Shown: positions 43,035 to 51,700 of the stretch, piece by piece
How positions within the stretch are numbered: the first letter of the stretch is position 1
How the letters are laid out: the number at the start of each line of letters is the position of its first letter
NCBI GenBank assembly: GCA_024234635.1
Contig: JACKNX010000011.1
Span: forward strand, 86,885-150,884
Length of the DNA: 64,000 bases
Reading direction: 5' to 3'
From: Pseudomonadales bacterium
GTDB taxonomy: Bacteria > Pseudomonadota > Gammaproteobacteria > Pseudomonadales > Azotimanducaceae
Program-made: the position numbers and the translations under genes
The notes under the pieces: model-generated
Database searches by the model: none
What the model was told of the DNA's origin: nothing
Seen by the model: the letters and a program-made list of their open reading frames with translations, nothing else

Positions 43035-43592
43035 ATGGGCTACGCGATAGACCCCCACAAAAGCTGGCTGCCGTTGCTTGCGGCGGCGGACAGTGAGAAA
43101 GATCCGCGCCGCGCGCAGCTCATCCGCGAGGTGGCGGTGCACATGGAGACGGAGATCACCGGTCAGCTCGAGCCCTTGATGGCAACGCTGACCGCCGAAC
43201 CCGTCTATCACTTCTGGGGCAACGGTCAGCCTATGGTGCTGGAAGGCCGGGAGACGATCCGCGGTTTCTACGCCAACATGATGGCCGCGGGCGGTCAGCA
43301 GTTTGAAGTGGTGGTGGAGCGTGTCATCGCGGACACGAATCATGTGGTGACGGAAGGGCGCGTCAAGCAGGTGTACCGGGGCACGGCGCTGAGGGCGATG
43401 GGCGTCACCGAGGTCGGTGGCACGGCGGTGAGCGACGATAGTCTCTGGCTGTCGGATGCGCAGCTCATTACTGTCTGGCCCGCTGATGCGGCCGGCAAGC
43501 TGATCGGTGAAGACATCTATTTCGGTGTTGAGCCGATGAAAACGCTGAAGCCCATCACCGCAAGCGATCTGCCGCCGTACTACGTGCTCTGA
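43035..43592 (+). CDS. NTF2-like (SnoaL-type) protein
   Basis: A 185-residue protein of the NTF2-like cone fold. The segment LEPLMATLTAEPVYHFWGNG followed by MVLEGRETIRGFYANMM and VVVERVIADTNHVVTEGRVK matches the helix-sheet order of SnoaL-like proteins. AAGGAG is well placed before the ATG, and the gene starts three bases after the glycosyltransferase stop, so it shares the transcript. Family members include isomerases, cyclases and ligand-binding proteins; nothing here shows which. Its presence at the end of an LPS operon is unexplained. Confidence 0.82.
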   Translation: MGYAIDPHKSWLPLLAAADSEKDPRRAQLIREVAVHMETEITGQLEPLMATLTAEPVYHFWGNGQPMVLEGRETIRGFYANMMAAGGQQFEVVVERVIADTNHVVTEGRVKQVYRGTALRAMGVTEVGGTAVSDDSLWLSDAQLITVWPADAAGKLIGEDIYFGVEPMKTLKPITASDLPPYYVL

Positions 43593-43640
43593 TCGCAGCG
43601 GGGCTGCCGCGATGACGGTTTCGTTCGGTAGGACAACCTG

Positions 43641-44570
43641 TCAGTACACGGGGGGCTCGCCGGGCGGGCGGGTCTTGAATCGTCGGTGTGCCCAGAGATA
43701 CTGCTCTGGCCGCTCGCGAATGAAGGTTTCCAGCATCGCGTTGATGCGAGTTGCGTCCGCTTCCAGGCTGCCGGAAGGAAAGTCCCTGAGCGGCGGGTGG
43801 AATTCAATACGCCAGCGTTGTGCGTCGATGTCCCGGCCGATGGTCATGAACAGCACGGCGGAGCCGGTCAGCGTTGCCAGGCGTGAAGCGGCTGTGATCG
43901 TTGCGGCGGGAATACCGAAGAGCGGTGCGAACACGGAATGGCGGCGTCCGTAGTCCTGGTCCACCGCGTACCAGAGGGCGCGGCCGCGTCGCAGCCTCCG
44001 CACGGCTTCACGTGTGTTTTCCCGTTCCACCACGCCGTCGAAGTAGCGTCCCCGGCCCGTGAGTTGCAGCCATTCCCAGGCGGGGTTCTTGTTGTAACGG
44101 TACATGACGTCGAAATCGCCGAATCGGGCCAGCGGCTGACTGATCACGTCCATCGTCGTGAAGTGGGTGGCCAGAACGATTACGCCCCGTCCCCCGGCGA
44201 TGGCGGCGCGATAATGCGCTTCGCCTACCATGTCGATGCGCGGCGACAGATCCCGCGCCGGGTTCAGCCAGGGCAGCATGATCTCGATGGCCCCGGTGGC
44301 AGTGTGCGTGAAATTGCGCCGCAGCAGCCGCAGCCGTTCGTTCGCGGACAGGTGGGGAAAGCACAGCCTGAGGTTGGTTTCGGCGATGTGACGGCGCCGA
44401 CGGCCGAGGTGATACAGCAGCCAGCCGCCGAGCCTTCCCAGTCGAAAGACGCTGTCGACCGGCAACCGCGCAATCAGCCAGCCGAAGCCGATGAGCAGCC
44501 ACGCAGGCCAGGTGACGGGTGACCAGGCGGGCGGCGGCGGTGCGTGCCGCGAAGGATCGCCCGCTGCCAT
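43641..44570 (-). CDS. Lipid A biosynthesis (lauroyl) acyltransferase-like protein
   Basis: A 309-residue inner-membrane acyltransferase of the LpxL/LpxM (HtrB) family, which adds secondary acyl chains to lipid A. It has an N-terminal membrane segment (WPAWLLIGFGWLIARLP), the catalytic HX4D in ATHFTTMD and the later YRYNKNPAWEWL and VDQDYGRRHSVFAPLFG motifs. The ATG at 44570 follows the dehalogenase stop by only two bases, which decides the start and implies coupling; the longer upstream frame is antisense overlap. P. aeruginosa has similar acyltransferase genes among its core genes. Confidence 0.92.
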   Translation of the reverse strand: MAAGDPSRHAPPPPAWSPVTWPAWLLIGFGWLIARLPVDSVFRLGRLGGWLLYHLGRRRRHIAETNLRLCFPHLSANERLRLLRRNFTHTATGAIEIMLPWLNPARDLSPRIDMVGEAHYRAAIAGGRGVIVLATHFTTMDVISQPLARFGDFDVMYRYNKNPAWEWLQLTGRGRYFDGVVERENTREAVRRLRRGRALWYAVDQDYGRRHSVFAPLFGIPAATITAASRLATLTGSAVLFMTIGRDIDAQRWRIEFHPPLRDFPSGSLEADATRINAMLETFIRERPEQYLWAHRRFKTRPPGEPPVY

Positions 44571-44572
44571 GT

Positions 44573-45511
44573 TCAGCCAGCGCGTCGGCGCAGAAAAATA
44601 TCCACGACTTCTTCGCCAGCCTCTTCCTGTACGAAGTGCCCCGCGTTCGCCACGGTGTCGAAGGTGGCGCCGGGCAGTTGCACGGCCCACTGTCGCCCCC
44701 AGTCCGCCGTGAATACCGCGTCCGCATCGCCAAAAATCAGGTGAATGGGCAAGCCAAGTGCTGGCAACGCAGCGAAGCAGCGCGCCTGATCGGCGGCATT
44801 GCCGGCTTTAGGCTCCGCAAAGGGGATGCACCAGGGAAAACGGCGAGCACCCGCCTTCGAGCGCCCTCCGTCAGGAAACGGCAACTCGTAGGCAGCGGCA
44901 AGGGCGGTCCGATCATGTCCCGGCCGCCGCAGGGATCTGGCCACAATGGCGCCAACGGGAAGGTTGCCGTCGCTCCACCCCAGCCACATGCGGTTGACGG
45001 CAGCCTCCCGCCAGGCGCGAATCCCGTCCGAATACGTATAGCCCGGGTGATGCAGCCAGGTATTCATGATCGCCAGGCGTTCGAAGCGCATTGGTTGATC
45101 CACCACCTGGCGCAGCCCGATCGGTCCGCCCCAGTCCTGGCAGAACAGGGTGATGCGGTTGAGGTCCAGCGTATCGACAAGGTGTCGCACGCATTCGACG
45201 TGACGCTCGATGACGTACCAGTTGTCATCGAGCGGTTTGTCGCTGCGGCCGAAGCCGGGCAGGTCGGGCGCCACGCAGCGGTAGCCCGCCGCCAGCAGCG
45301 GCGGAATCATGCGCCGGTACAAATAGCTCCACGTCGGTTCGCCATGCAGGAGCAGCGCCACCGGTGCTTCCCGCGGGCCTTCGTCGATGCAGGCGATGCG
45401 CAGGCCGCGCCACATCCCGATACGCGGCGTGTACGGGAAGTCCCGCAACGTGGCGAATCGCTCCTCGGGCGTGGAAACGAAAGTGCCGGCTGCGAAGTCG
45501 ATGGTTGGCAT
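44573..45511 (-). CDS. Haloalkane dehalogenase, HLD-I type
   Basis: A 312-residue alpha/beta hydrolase that hydrolyses carbon-halogen bonds. The oxyanion segment HGEPTWSYLYRRM, the nucleophile Asp126 with the halide-stabilising Trp127 in CQDWGG, the acid in FGDADAVF and the base His in AGHFVQEEAGE match the DhlA-like HLD-I subfamily, including the HGEPTW form. Physiological substrates of most such enzymes are unknown and some act as general esterases or epoxide hydrolases. It is two bases upstream of the lipid A acyltransferase-like gene on the same strand, a surprising pairing. Confidence 0.88.
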   Translation of the reverse strand: MPTIDFAAGTFVSTPEERFATLRDFPYTPRIGMWRGLRIACIDEGPREAPVALLLHGEPTWSYLYRRMIPPLLAAGYRCVAPDLPGFGRSDKPLDDNWYVIERHVECVRHLVDTLDLNRITLFCQDWGGPIGLRQVVDQPMRFERLAIMNTWLHHPGYTYSDGIRAWREAAVNRMWLGWSDGNLPVGAIVARSLRRPGHDRTALAAAYELPFPDGGRSKAGARRFPWCIPFAEPKAGNAADQARCFAALPALGLPIHLIFGDADAVFTADWGRQWAVQLPGATFDTVANAGHFVQEEAGEEVVDIFLRRRAG

Positions 45512-45627
45512 GGCGGCAGTCTATGCCACGCGTTCGATTCCACCAAACGCGCGCGCGCGGCCTCGCGCTATTGGGACGTGGGTTGGCGCTTGCTACCATT
45601 CAGCGTGGCCATCCGGTAACCGATTGC

Positions 45628-47058
45628 ATGCACGATCTCCAGCTCCCCTCCCTGCGCGACATCCATATCCTGGTCGTCGGTGACCTGATGGTGGATCGTT
45701 ACTGGCATGGCCCGGCGCGCCGCGTTTCCCAGGAAGCGCCGGTGCCGGTGATCGATGTCGTTCGGGAAGAAGAGCGGCCGGGCGGTGCCGCCAACGTGGC
45801 TCTCAACGTGGCCAGTCTGGGCGCGCGCTGCACGTTGATTGGCGTGGTGGGCGACGATGCCGCGGGCGCGGCGCTGCGGCGGCAGCTCGAAGCGGCAGGT
45901 GTCACCTGCGAATTCGTCACGCCCGCAAACTTCCGGACCATCGTCAAACTGCGGCTCGTCAGCCAGCGCCAGCAGCTGCTGCGGGCAGACTTCGAAACCC
46001 CGGTGCCCGACGTGCGCGATGAAGTGGAACGACGCACGGCTGCTCTGCTGACCGGCGCAAGCGCGCTGGTCCTCGAGGATTACGACAAGGGCACGCTTGC
46101 CAATCCCGCAGCGCTCATTGCCAAGGCGCGCACGGCAGCGGTGCCGGTGGTGGTGGACCCCAAGGCCAAACCGTTTTCGGTCTATGCGGGTGCGGACGTG
46201 CTCAAACCGAATGACGCCGAGTTCCGCCTGGCGGCCGGCGCCTGGGAAGATGACGAGGCAATGCATGCGCGGGCCCGCGCGGCGTGCGAAACCCATGGTC
46301 TGGGCGCGCTGGTGGTCACGCGGGGCCGGCTGGGTATTGATGTCGTGCCCGCAACCGGCGCCGCGCGCCACATACCCGCGCACGAAGTGGAGGTGTTTGA
46401 TGTCACCGGCGCGGGTGACACCGTGACGGCCATACTGGCCATCGGGACCGCGCTCGAGTGGGATATCGTACGCAGTTCACGACTGGCCAATCACGGCGCG
46501 AGTCTCGTGGTGGCCAAGCAGGGTACGGCGACCGTGAGCGGACCGGAACTGGCCTATGCCGTTGCCCGGCGCGACGGCCGCGATCGCGGCGTGCTGACCC
46601 GCGAGCAACTGGTGGATGCGGTGGCGCGCGCCAGAGAGGGTGGTGAACGCATCGTTTTTACCAATGGCTGCTTCGACCTGCTGCATGCCGGGCACGTGGC
46701 GTATCTGGAAGAAGCGCGGCAACTGGGTGATCGTCTGGTCGTCGCGGTGAACGACGATGCGTCAGTGGCGCGGCTCGACAAGGGGCCGAACAGGCCGGTG
46801 AATGCGCTCGATCGCCGCATGCGGGTGCTGGCTGGCCTGGCTGCGGTGGACTGGGTCGTCGGCTTCCCGGAAGACACGCCGGAGGTGTTGCTGCAGTTGC
46901 TGCGTCCGGACGTGCTTGTCAAAGGTGGCGACTACGCACCGGATCAGGTGGTGGGGCACGAAATCGTTACCGGGTACGGGGGCACGGTGCGCGTGCTCGG
47001 TCTTGTCGAGGACTGTTCCACCACCGCGATGCTGCGCAGGATCCAGAGCGCGGAATGA
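45628..47058 (+). CDS. hldE: Bifunctional heptose 7-phosphate kinase/1-phosphate adenylyltransferase
   Basis: A 476-residue two-domain enzyme making ADP-heptose for the LPS core. The N-terminal PfkB-type kinase (about 1-320) has VVGDLMVDRYWHGPARRVSQ, GGAANVALNVASLGA and DVTGAGDTVTAILAIG. The C-terminal nucleotidyltransferase (about 340-476) has FTNGCFDLLHAGHVAYLEEA and VNDDASVARLDKG. Both are intact and fused as in E. coli and P. aeruginosa HldE. The ATG at 45628 is chosen because the N-terminal family region begins there. It is divergent from the dehalogenase/acyltransferase pair across 116 bases, and supplies the donor for waaC and waaF 10 kb away. Confidence 0.97.
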   Translation: MHDLQLPSLRDIHILVVGDLMVDRYWHGPARRVSQEAPVPVIDVVREEERPGGAANVALNVASLGARCTLIGVVGDDAAGAALRRQLEAAGVTCEFVTPANFRTIVKLRLVSQRQQLLRADFETPVPDVRDEVERRTAALLTGASALVLEDYDKGTLANPAALIAKARTAAVPVVVDPKAKPFSVYAGADVLKPNDAEFRLAAGAWEDDEAMHARARAACETHGLGALVVTRGRLGIDVVPATGAARHIPAHEVEVFDVTGAGDTVTAILAIGTALEWDIVRSSRLANHGASLVVAKQGTATVSGPELAYAVARRDGRDRGVLTREQLVDAVARAREGGERIVFTNGCFDLLHAGHVAYLEEARQLGDRLVVAVNDDASVARLDKGPNRPVNALDRRMRVLAGLAAVDWVVGFPEDTPEVLLQLLRPDVLVKGGDYAPDQVVGHEIVTGYGGTVRVLGLVEDCSTTAMLRRIQSAE

Positions 47059-47082
47059 TGCTTCCGCGCCCCCGGGGATGCG

Positions 47083-48246
47083 TCAGATGTAGTACGACTT
47101 CAGCGGCGGAAAGCCGTTGAATTCGATGGCGCTGTAACTGGTGGTGTATGCGCCGGTGGAGAACCAGTACAACCGGTCGCCGATCGCCAGCGTGAGCGGC
47201 AAGGGGTACCGGTAGTTCTCGTAGAGAATATCGGCGCTGTCGCAGGTTGGCCCGGCAAGAATCGCTTCTTCGAGCTCACCCTGCTTGTCCGAGTACACGG
47301 GGTACTTGATCGATTCGTCCATCGTCTCGATAAGCCCCGAAAACTTGCCGACGTCGAGGTAGATCCAGCGATGCAGACTGGTGCGCGATTTGCGCGAGAT
47401 CAGCACTACTTCGCTGACGAGCATGCCGGCGTTACCTACCAGCGACCGTCCCGGTTCCAGGATGATTTCCGGCAGGTCGTCACCGAAGTCCTCCACGAGA
47501 AAACGTGTGATCTCCTCGGCATAGGTTGCCAGATCGTGCGTGCGGGTCACGTAGTTGGCGGGGAAACCACCACCCATGTTGATCATCTTCAGTCGGATGT
47601 TGTCCTCTTCCGCCAGGCGCTCGAAGATCACCTTCACCTTGGCGATCGCGGCGTCCCACGCGCCGATGTCGCGCTGCTGCGAACCCACGTGGAACGACAG
47701 TCCCCAGGGCACGAGCCCGAGGTCGCGTGCGAGCACCAGCAGGTCCAGCGCCATGTCGGTCTGGCAGCCGAACTTGCGCGATAGCGGCCAGTCGGCCGTC
47801 TGGGTGCCTTCGGTGAGCAGCCGCACATAGACCTTTGAGCCAGGTGCCGCCTTGGCGATGTTGCGCAGGTCCGCCTCGGAGTCGGTGGCGAACATGCGCA
47901 CGCCGCGCTCGTAGAAATAGCGGATGTCCCGGCTCTTTTTGATGGTGTTGCCGTAGCTCACGCGATGCGGTTCGACGCCCAGTCCCAGCACGCGATCCAG
48001 CTCGTAGATGGAAGCGATGTCGAAGCTGGAGCCGCGGTCCCGCAGCAGCTCCAGGACTTCCTGCGCGGGATTTGCCTTCACGGCATAGAAGACCTTGGCG
48101 TAGGGGAACGCACCCAGCAGCTCGTCGTACTGCCGGGCGATGATGCTTCTGTCGACGACCAGGAAAGGCGTCTCCCGTGTATCGGCGAACGCTTTCATCC
48201 GCTGGAAGGATTCGAGATCGTAGTAGTCGGTGATGATCGGCGTCAT
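47083..48246 (-). CDS. Type III-fold PLP decarboxylase, ornithine decarboxylase-like
   Basis: A 387-residue alanine-racemase-fold decarboxylase, the eukaryotic-type ornithine/lysine decarboxylase found in Pseudomonas and many alphaproteobacteria. The PLP Lys57 is in FYAVKAN, the phosphate-binding HVGSQQ and EPGRSLVG motifs are present, and the partner-subunit Cys is in GPTCDSADIL. It yields putrescine (or cadaverine) for polyamine synthesis. A candidate promoter lies just upstream (48278-48305) and AGGTG precedes the ATG. The 78-base gap to the aldo/keto reductase upstream on the same strand suggests separate transcription. Confidence 0.93.
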   Translation of the reverse strand: MTPIITDYYDLESFQRMKAFADTRETPFLVVDRSIIARQYDELLGAFPYAKVFYAVKANPAQEVLELLRDRGSSFDIASIYELDRVLGLGVEPHRVSYGNTIKKSRDIRYFYERGVRMFATDSEADLRNIAKAAPGSKVYVRLLTEGTQTADWPLSRKFGCQTDMALDLLVLARDLGLVPWGLSFHVGSQQRDIGAWDAAIAKVKVIFERLAEEDNIRLKMINMGGGFPANYVTRTHDLATYAEEITRFLVEDFGDDLPEIILEPGRSLVGNAGMLVSEVVLISRKSRTSLHRWIYLDVGKFSGLIETMDESIKYPVYSDKQGELEEAILAGPTCDSADILYENYRYPLPLTLAIGDRLYWFSTGAYTTSYSAIEFNGFPPLKSYYI

Positions 48247-48277
48247 GGGTCACACCTGCGGATGTCGAGCGGCGCGC

Positions 48278-48305
48278 ATAGTAGGGCCGGGAGGGGTACG
48301 TGCAA
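48278..48305 (-). promoter_or_regulatory. Possible promoter of the ornithine decarboxylase gene
   Basis: On the minus strand TTGCAC (48305-48300) and TACTAT (48283-48278) lie 16 bases apart, 32 bases upstream of the start codon. TACTAT matches the -10 consensus at four of six bases; the -35 match is weak. The region is also the most AT-rich part of the gap. Listed as a low-confidence candidate. Confidence 0.3.
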
Positions 48306-48324
48306 AGTGAATTTTTTGGTTTTT

Positions 48325-49116
48325 TCAGGTGCCGTCACAGGCCGCTCCGGCGGCCCGGCCCGCCATTACGGCGAGGGCATTGGCGCGCAGATGGCCGGGA
48401 TTGGCAGTGCCGCTGACGATGCAATCCACGGCCGGCTCGCCACTGACGAAGGCAAGGGCTTCCATTCCCGCGCCGCCACTCGCCATCGCCTTCTTCACCA
48501 ATACGCCCAACCCCGCGGCGTGTGCTTCGCGCATGGCGTCGCGTTCAGCGGTATACGCCGGATTCAGGGTAGCCATCACCACGTCGAGATTCGCGGCGAC
48601 CGCGGCGCGGATACCCGCGGCGGATTTTGCGGAGAGTCCGATGGCGGCAACATCGCCGCGTGTCTTGAGGTCCCTGAGCGTGGCCACGATATCCGTGTGA
48701 CGCAGGATGTTTTCGTCGTCGCCATTGGAGTGGATGAGCACAATTGCCAGACGTTTGGTACGCAGGCGTCGCAGCGACCGCTCGACGCTCATCCGCGTGT
48801 GCCTGGCGGAGAAGTCGTGTCGCGAACTGCCATGCTCGAACGCTTCGCCGGTCTTCGTGCAGAGCAGGAATCGTTCGCCGTACCTGGTGAGCAATCCGCC
48901 GAGCCGTTCCTCACTGCTGCCATAGGCGGGCGCGGTGTCCAGCAGATTGATACCAAGCTCAGCCGCTGTATCGAGCAAAGTTCGGACGGCGTTGTCATCC
49001 GGCAGTTCCGCCGGTGCCGGATAACGCAGCCCCGCGTTGCGGCCGATCTTGACGGTTCCAAGTGCCAGGCGCGACACCACCAGGCCGGTGTTGCCGAGGG
49101 GGCGCGTGGCCATCAT
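48325..49116 (-). CDS. Aldo/keto reductase
   Basis: A 263-residue NADPH-dependent reductase of the aldo/keto reductase superfamily. The barrel start RPLGNTGLVVSRLALGTVKI, the Asp and Tyr of the active site in LLDTAPAYGSSEERLGG, the Lys in LLCTKTG and the His region VLIHSNGDD are visible in the expected order. The start overlaps the stop of the FAD oxidoreductase gene (ATGA), which decides it; an in-frame start three bases on is also possible. Coupling implies the two enzymes act on linked substrates, but neither substrate is known. Confidence 0.88.
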   Translation of the reverse strand: MMATRPLGNTGLVVSRLALGTVKIGRNAGLRYPAPAELPDDNAVRTLLDTAAELGINLLDTAPAYGSSEERLGGLLTRYGERFLLCTKTGEAFEHGSSRHDFSARHTRMSVERSLRRLRTKRLAIVLIHSNGDDENILRHTDIVATLRDLKTRGDVAAIGLSAKSAAGIRAAVAANLDVVMATLNPAYTAERDAMREAHAAGLGVLVKKAMASGGAGMEALAFVSGEPAVDCIVSGTANPGHLRANALAVMAGRAAGAACDGT

Positions 49117-50267
49117 CGCCGTGTCCACGGCGGTGCGCCGAATGGCGGAGTGGGCAGTGAGAGCGCGGGCGCGTCGCCGCCAATGGCTGGCGGCAGCTGT
49201 TGCAGTACGCGATCGGCCAGATCCGGCACCAGCGTCAGCTTGGTGGGCCAGCACTGCAGCAGCGGTCCGCTGGCGTGTACGAATGCCTGATCGGGTCGTA
49301 AGCCGGCAGCCTGTCGAGGTTCCGCCCGATCGATACGCAGGGTATCGATGTGCACCTCACCGAAATCGAGCCAGGGTAAGCAGGCCACCAGCTCCTGGCG
49401 GGCGATGGCAATCTGCTCGGCGTTTGAGCGCGCTACGCCGTCCGAGGCGAGCTGGCCACCCAGGTAGAGAACCGTTCCACCTTCGTGCGTGTGGGTGGTG
49501 AGCGTGAGGCGTGGTTCGGTCCTCCGCAGTCCCGTGAGGCAGTGCGCAAAGAGTGGCGCGGGCAGCGGCGCGTGGACCATCACCTGGTGCAGCGGCCGTC
49601 GTTGCATGGCGTGTGCCGAGGCGGAAAGGGCGTTACTCAGATCGGCGCTGCCGTTTCCGGCGCAGTTGACGAGACGGCGAACCTGCAGACGCCCGTCACC
49701 CGTATCGATCTCCACGCCATCCCCCCTGGCCTGGCAGTTGTCGCGGTTGAGCGTCAATCTGAAAAGACGGCCCCGGGCGCCCGCCACCAGCCTCCGCGTC
49801 AGGGCCGGTACGTCCACTACAAAATCCTCCAGCGCATAGACCACGCCGTTGAAGCCGGTAAACGCCGGTGGATATTGCCCGCGTTCGAGCCGGCGGATGC
49901 GGCCGCGCAACGCCTTGCTGGCAAAGAATGTGCTGAGTCGGCCCAGCGAATTGCGTTCGGCGAACAGGTAATAGCTGTCGCTGAGCAATGGCAGACCAGA
50001 GAGATCGATCTCCCCGCTGCCGGCGAGGCAGGCGCGCCAGCGTGCAGGCATGGTGGCGATGGCTTCCGACGCGGGATTCAGAAGCCCGGCGAGCGCGTAT
50101 TTCAGTCCGCCATGAATCATGCCCTGACTGGCGAGGGTCTGTTCGCCGCCGAGGACACTCGCCTCGAACAGCACCGCGTTGTAGCCCGCGTCGAGCACAC
50201 GTCGCAGGGCCCACAACCCGGCTATGCCGCCGCCGGCAATGGCAACATCGGCTGTATGTACGGTCAC
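49113..50267 (-). CDS. FAD-dependent oxidoreductase (DAO/GlpD-like fold)
   Basis: A 384-residue flavoprotein with an N-terminal dinucleotide-binding motif DVAIAGGGIAGLWALRRVLD and the downstream GLKYALAGLLNPASEAIATM and LVNCAGNGSADLS typical of the D-amino-acid oxidase/glycerol-3-phosphate dehydrogenase superfamily. The C-terminal segment has RIDRAEPRQAAGLRPDQAFV. It is the first gene of a two-gene unit, overlapping the aldo/keto reductase by four bases, and is divergent from waaA over 104 bases. Substrate unknown; relatives oxidise amino acids, 2-hydroxy acids or glycerol phosphate. Confidence 0.88.
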   Translation of the reverse strand: MTVHTADVAIAGGGIAGLWALRRVLDAGYNAVLFEASVLGGEQTLASQGMIHGGLKYALAGLLNPASEAIATMPARWRACLAGSGEIDLSGLPLLSDSYYLFAERNSLGRLSTFFASKALRGRIRRLERGQYPPAFTGFNGVVYALEDFVVDVPALTRRLVAGARGRLFRLTLNRDNCQARGDGVEIDTGDGRLQVRRLVNCAGNGSADLSNALSASAHAMQRRPLHQVMVHAPLPAPLFAHCLTGLRRTEPRLTLTTHTHEGGTVLYLGGQLASDGVARSNAEQIAIARQELVACLPWLDFGEVHIDTLRIDRAEPRQAAGLRPDQAFVHASGPLLQCWPTKLTLVPDLADRVLQQLPPAIGGDAPALSLPTPPFGAPPWTRR

Positions 50268-50371
50268 GCCGGTAAGCGCCTTGTGCGGCGCTGGTAGCGC
50301 GGGGGGACGCCGCGGACGCTGACGTCACATGCCGTTGTTCGTGACAGGATCATGGCGGTTAGTATGTTGGG

Positions 50372-51700
50372 ATGCCGCAATCCAGTGCAAACCCGCCAGT
50401 CGCTGATCTCCCGAAAAACGCCGGGTTGCTGTTCGCCCTTTATCAGGGGCTGCTTCTCATCGCCTGGCCGTTCATTGCCCTCAGGCGGCGTTGGCGCACG
50501 CGTCGCGAGCCGGCGTATGGCGAACGCGTTGGCGAACGTTATGGTGACATCGCATGGACGGATGGCCGGCGGCCGATCTGGTTGCATGCCGTGTCGGCAG
50601 GGGAAGTGCTGGCGGCAGTGCCCGTAGTGGAGTGGCTGCTGGCGACGTATCCGGGCGTGCCGGTACTTGTCACCACAACCACACCTACAGGCGCCAGTGA
50701 GGTGCTGAGCCGCTTCGGTGGGCGTGTGACGCACTGTTACGCCCCATACGACTTTCCCTGGGCGGTGCGGCGTTTTTTCAGTGTCGTACACCCGCATGCG
50801 CTGGTGATCATGGAGACGGAGTTGTGGCCGAATCTGCTTGCTGCCGCGGCGCGACTACGGATTCCCGTCGCCGTGATCAATGCCCGGTTGTCCGCGCGCT
50901 CCGCCCGTCGGTATCGATGGATTGGCGGATTGACCCGGCAGATGCTGGACAATGTTGCGCTGATCGCCTGCCAGAGCGCGATGCACCGCGAACGGTTTGT
51001 CCTGCTGGGTGCGGACACCAGTCGCGTATCTGTTACCGGCAACATCAAGTTCGATCAGTCCCTGGACGTCGCCCACCGTCGGACAGCGGCCGAACTCTCG
51101 GCGCGCTGGCAATTGGCGGAGCGTCCGGTTCTGCTAGGCGCCAGTACGCACGAAGGAGAAGACGGGCAGGTACTCGATGCCTATGCCGCCGTGCGTTCCG
51201 CCAGATCGTCTGCGTGTCTCGTGCTGGTGCCGCGTCACCCCGTCCGTGCCGCGGCGATTCTGGCGATGGCGCGTCGTCGCGGCTGGAACGCGGCGCTGCA
51301 GAGTCAACTCGACGGCCCTGCGCCTGACGTCGTGGTTGGTGATGTCATGGGTTCGTTGCGTGCGTTGTACGGGTTGGCCGATGTGGCGTTCATCGGTGGC
51401 AGCCTAGTGCCAACGGGTGGTCACAATCCGGTGGAAGCGGCCGTTTGGGGTGTACCCATTGTCATGGGGCCACACGTTTTCAATTTCGAAGACACGGTGG
51501 CGCGGTTTACGGAACATGACGCGCTGGTCATCGTCACGGACGGTGCGGCGTTGGCGGCGACAGCGGCGGATCTGCTTGCGCATACCGCCGCGGCGAGAGC
51601 GCTGGGTGAAAAAGCATTCCAAGCGGTGTCGGAAAACACCGGTGCGTTGGCCCGCACCCTGGAACTGCTGACCGCGCTGCCACTACTGGTTACTGAGTAG
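50372..51700 (+). CDS. waaA: Kdo transferase
   Basis: A 442-residue GT30 enzyme that attaches Kdo residues to the lipid A precursor, the step before heptose addition. It has an N-terminal membrane-associated segment (LLFALYQGLLLIAWPFIALR), the base-containing WLHAVSAGEVLAAVPVVEWL, ALVIMETELWPNLL, TGNIKFDQSLD, LLGASTHEGED and GGSLVPTGGHNPVEAAVWG, all diagnostic. The ATG is chosen as the first codon of the family region; no strong SD is seen. Its 3' end overlaps the convergent tolC gene by 18 bases. Confidence 0.96.
   Translation: MPQSSANPPVADLPKNAGLLFALYQGLLLIAWPFIALRRRWRTRREPAYGERVGERYGDIAWTDGRRPIWLHAVSAGEVLAAVPVVEWLLATYPGVPVLVTTTTPTGASEVLSRFGGRVTHCYAPYDFPWAVRRFFSVVHPHALVIMETELWPNLLAAAARLRIPVAVINARLSARSARRYRWIGGLTRQMLDNVALIACQSAMHRERFVLLGADTSRVSVTGNIKFDQSLDVAHRRTAAELSARWQLAERPVLLGASTHEGEDGQVLDAYAAVRSARSSACLVLVPRHPVRAAAILAMARRRGWNAALQSQLDGPAPDVVVGDVMGSLRALYGLADVAFIGGSLVPTGGHNPVEAAVWGVPIVMGPHVFNFEDTVARFTEHDALVIVTDGAALAATAADLLAHTAAARALGEKAFQAVSENTGALARTLELLTALPLLVTE

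Noticed and set aside
48305..48325. T-rich GAATTTTTTGGTTTTTTC as a terminator
   Set aside because: No stem precedes the T runs on the plus strand, and the genes on both sides are on the minus strand, where the run is A.
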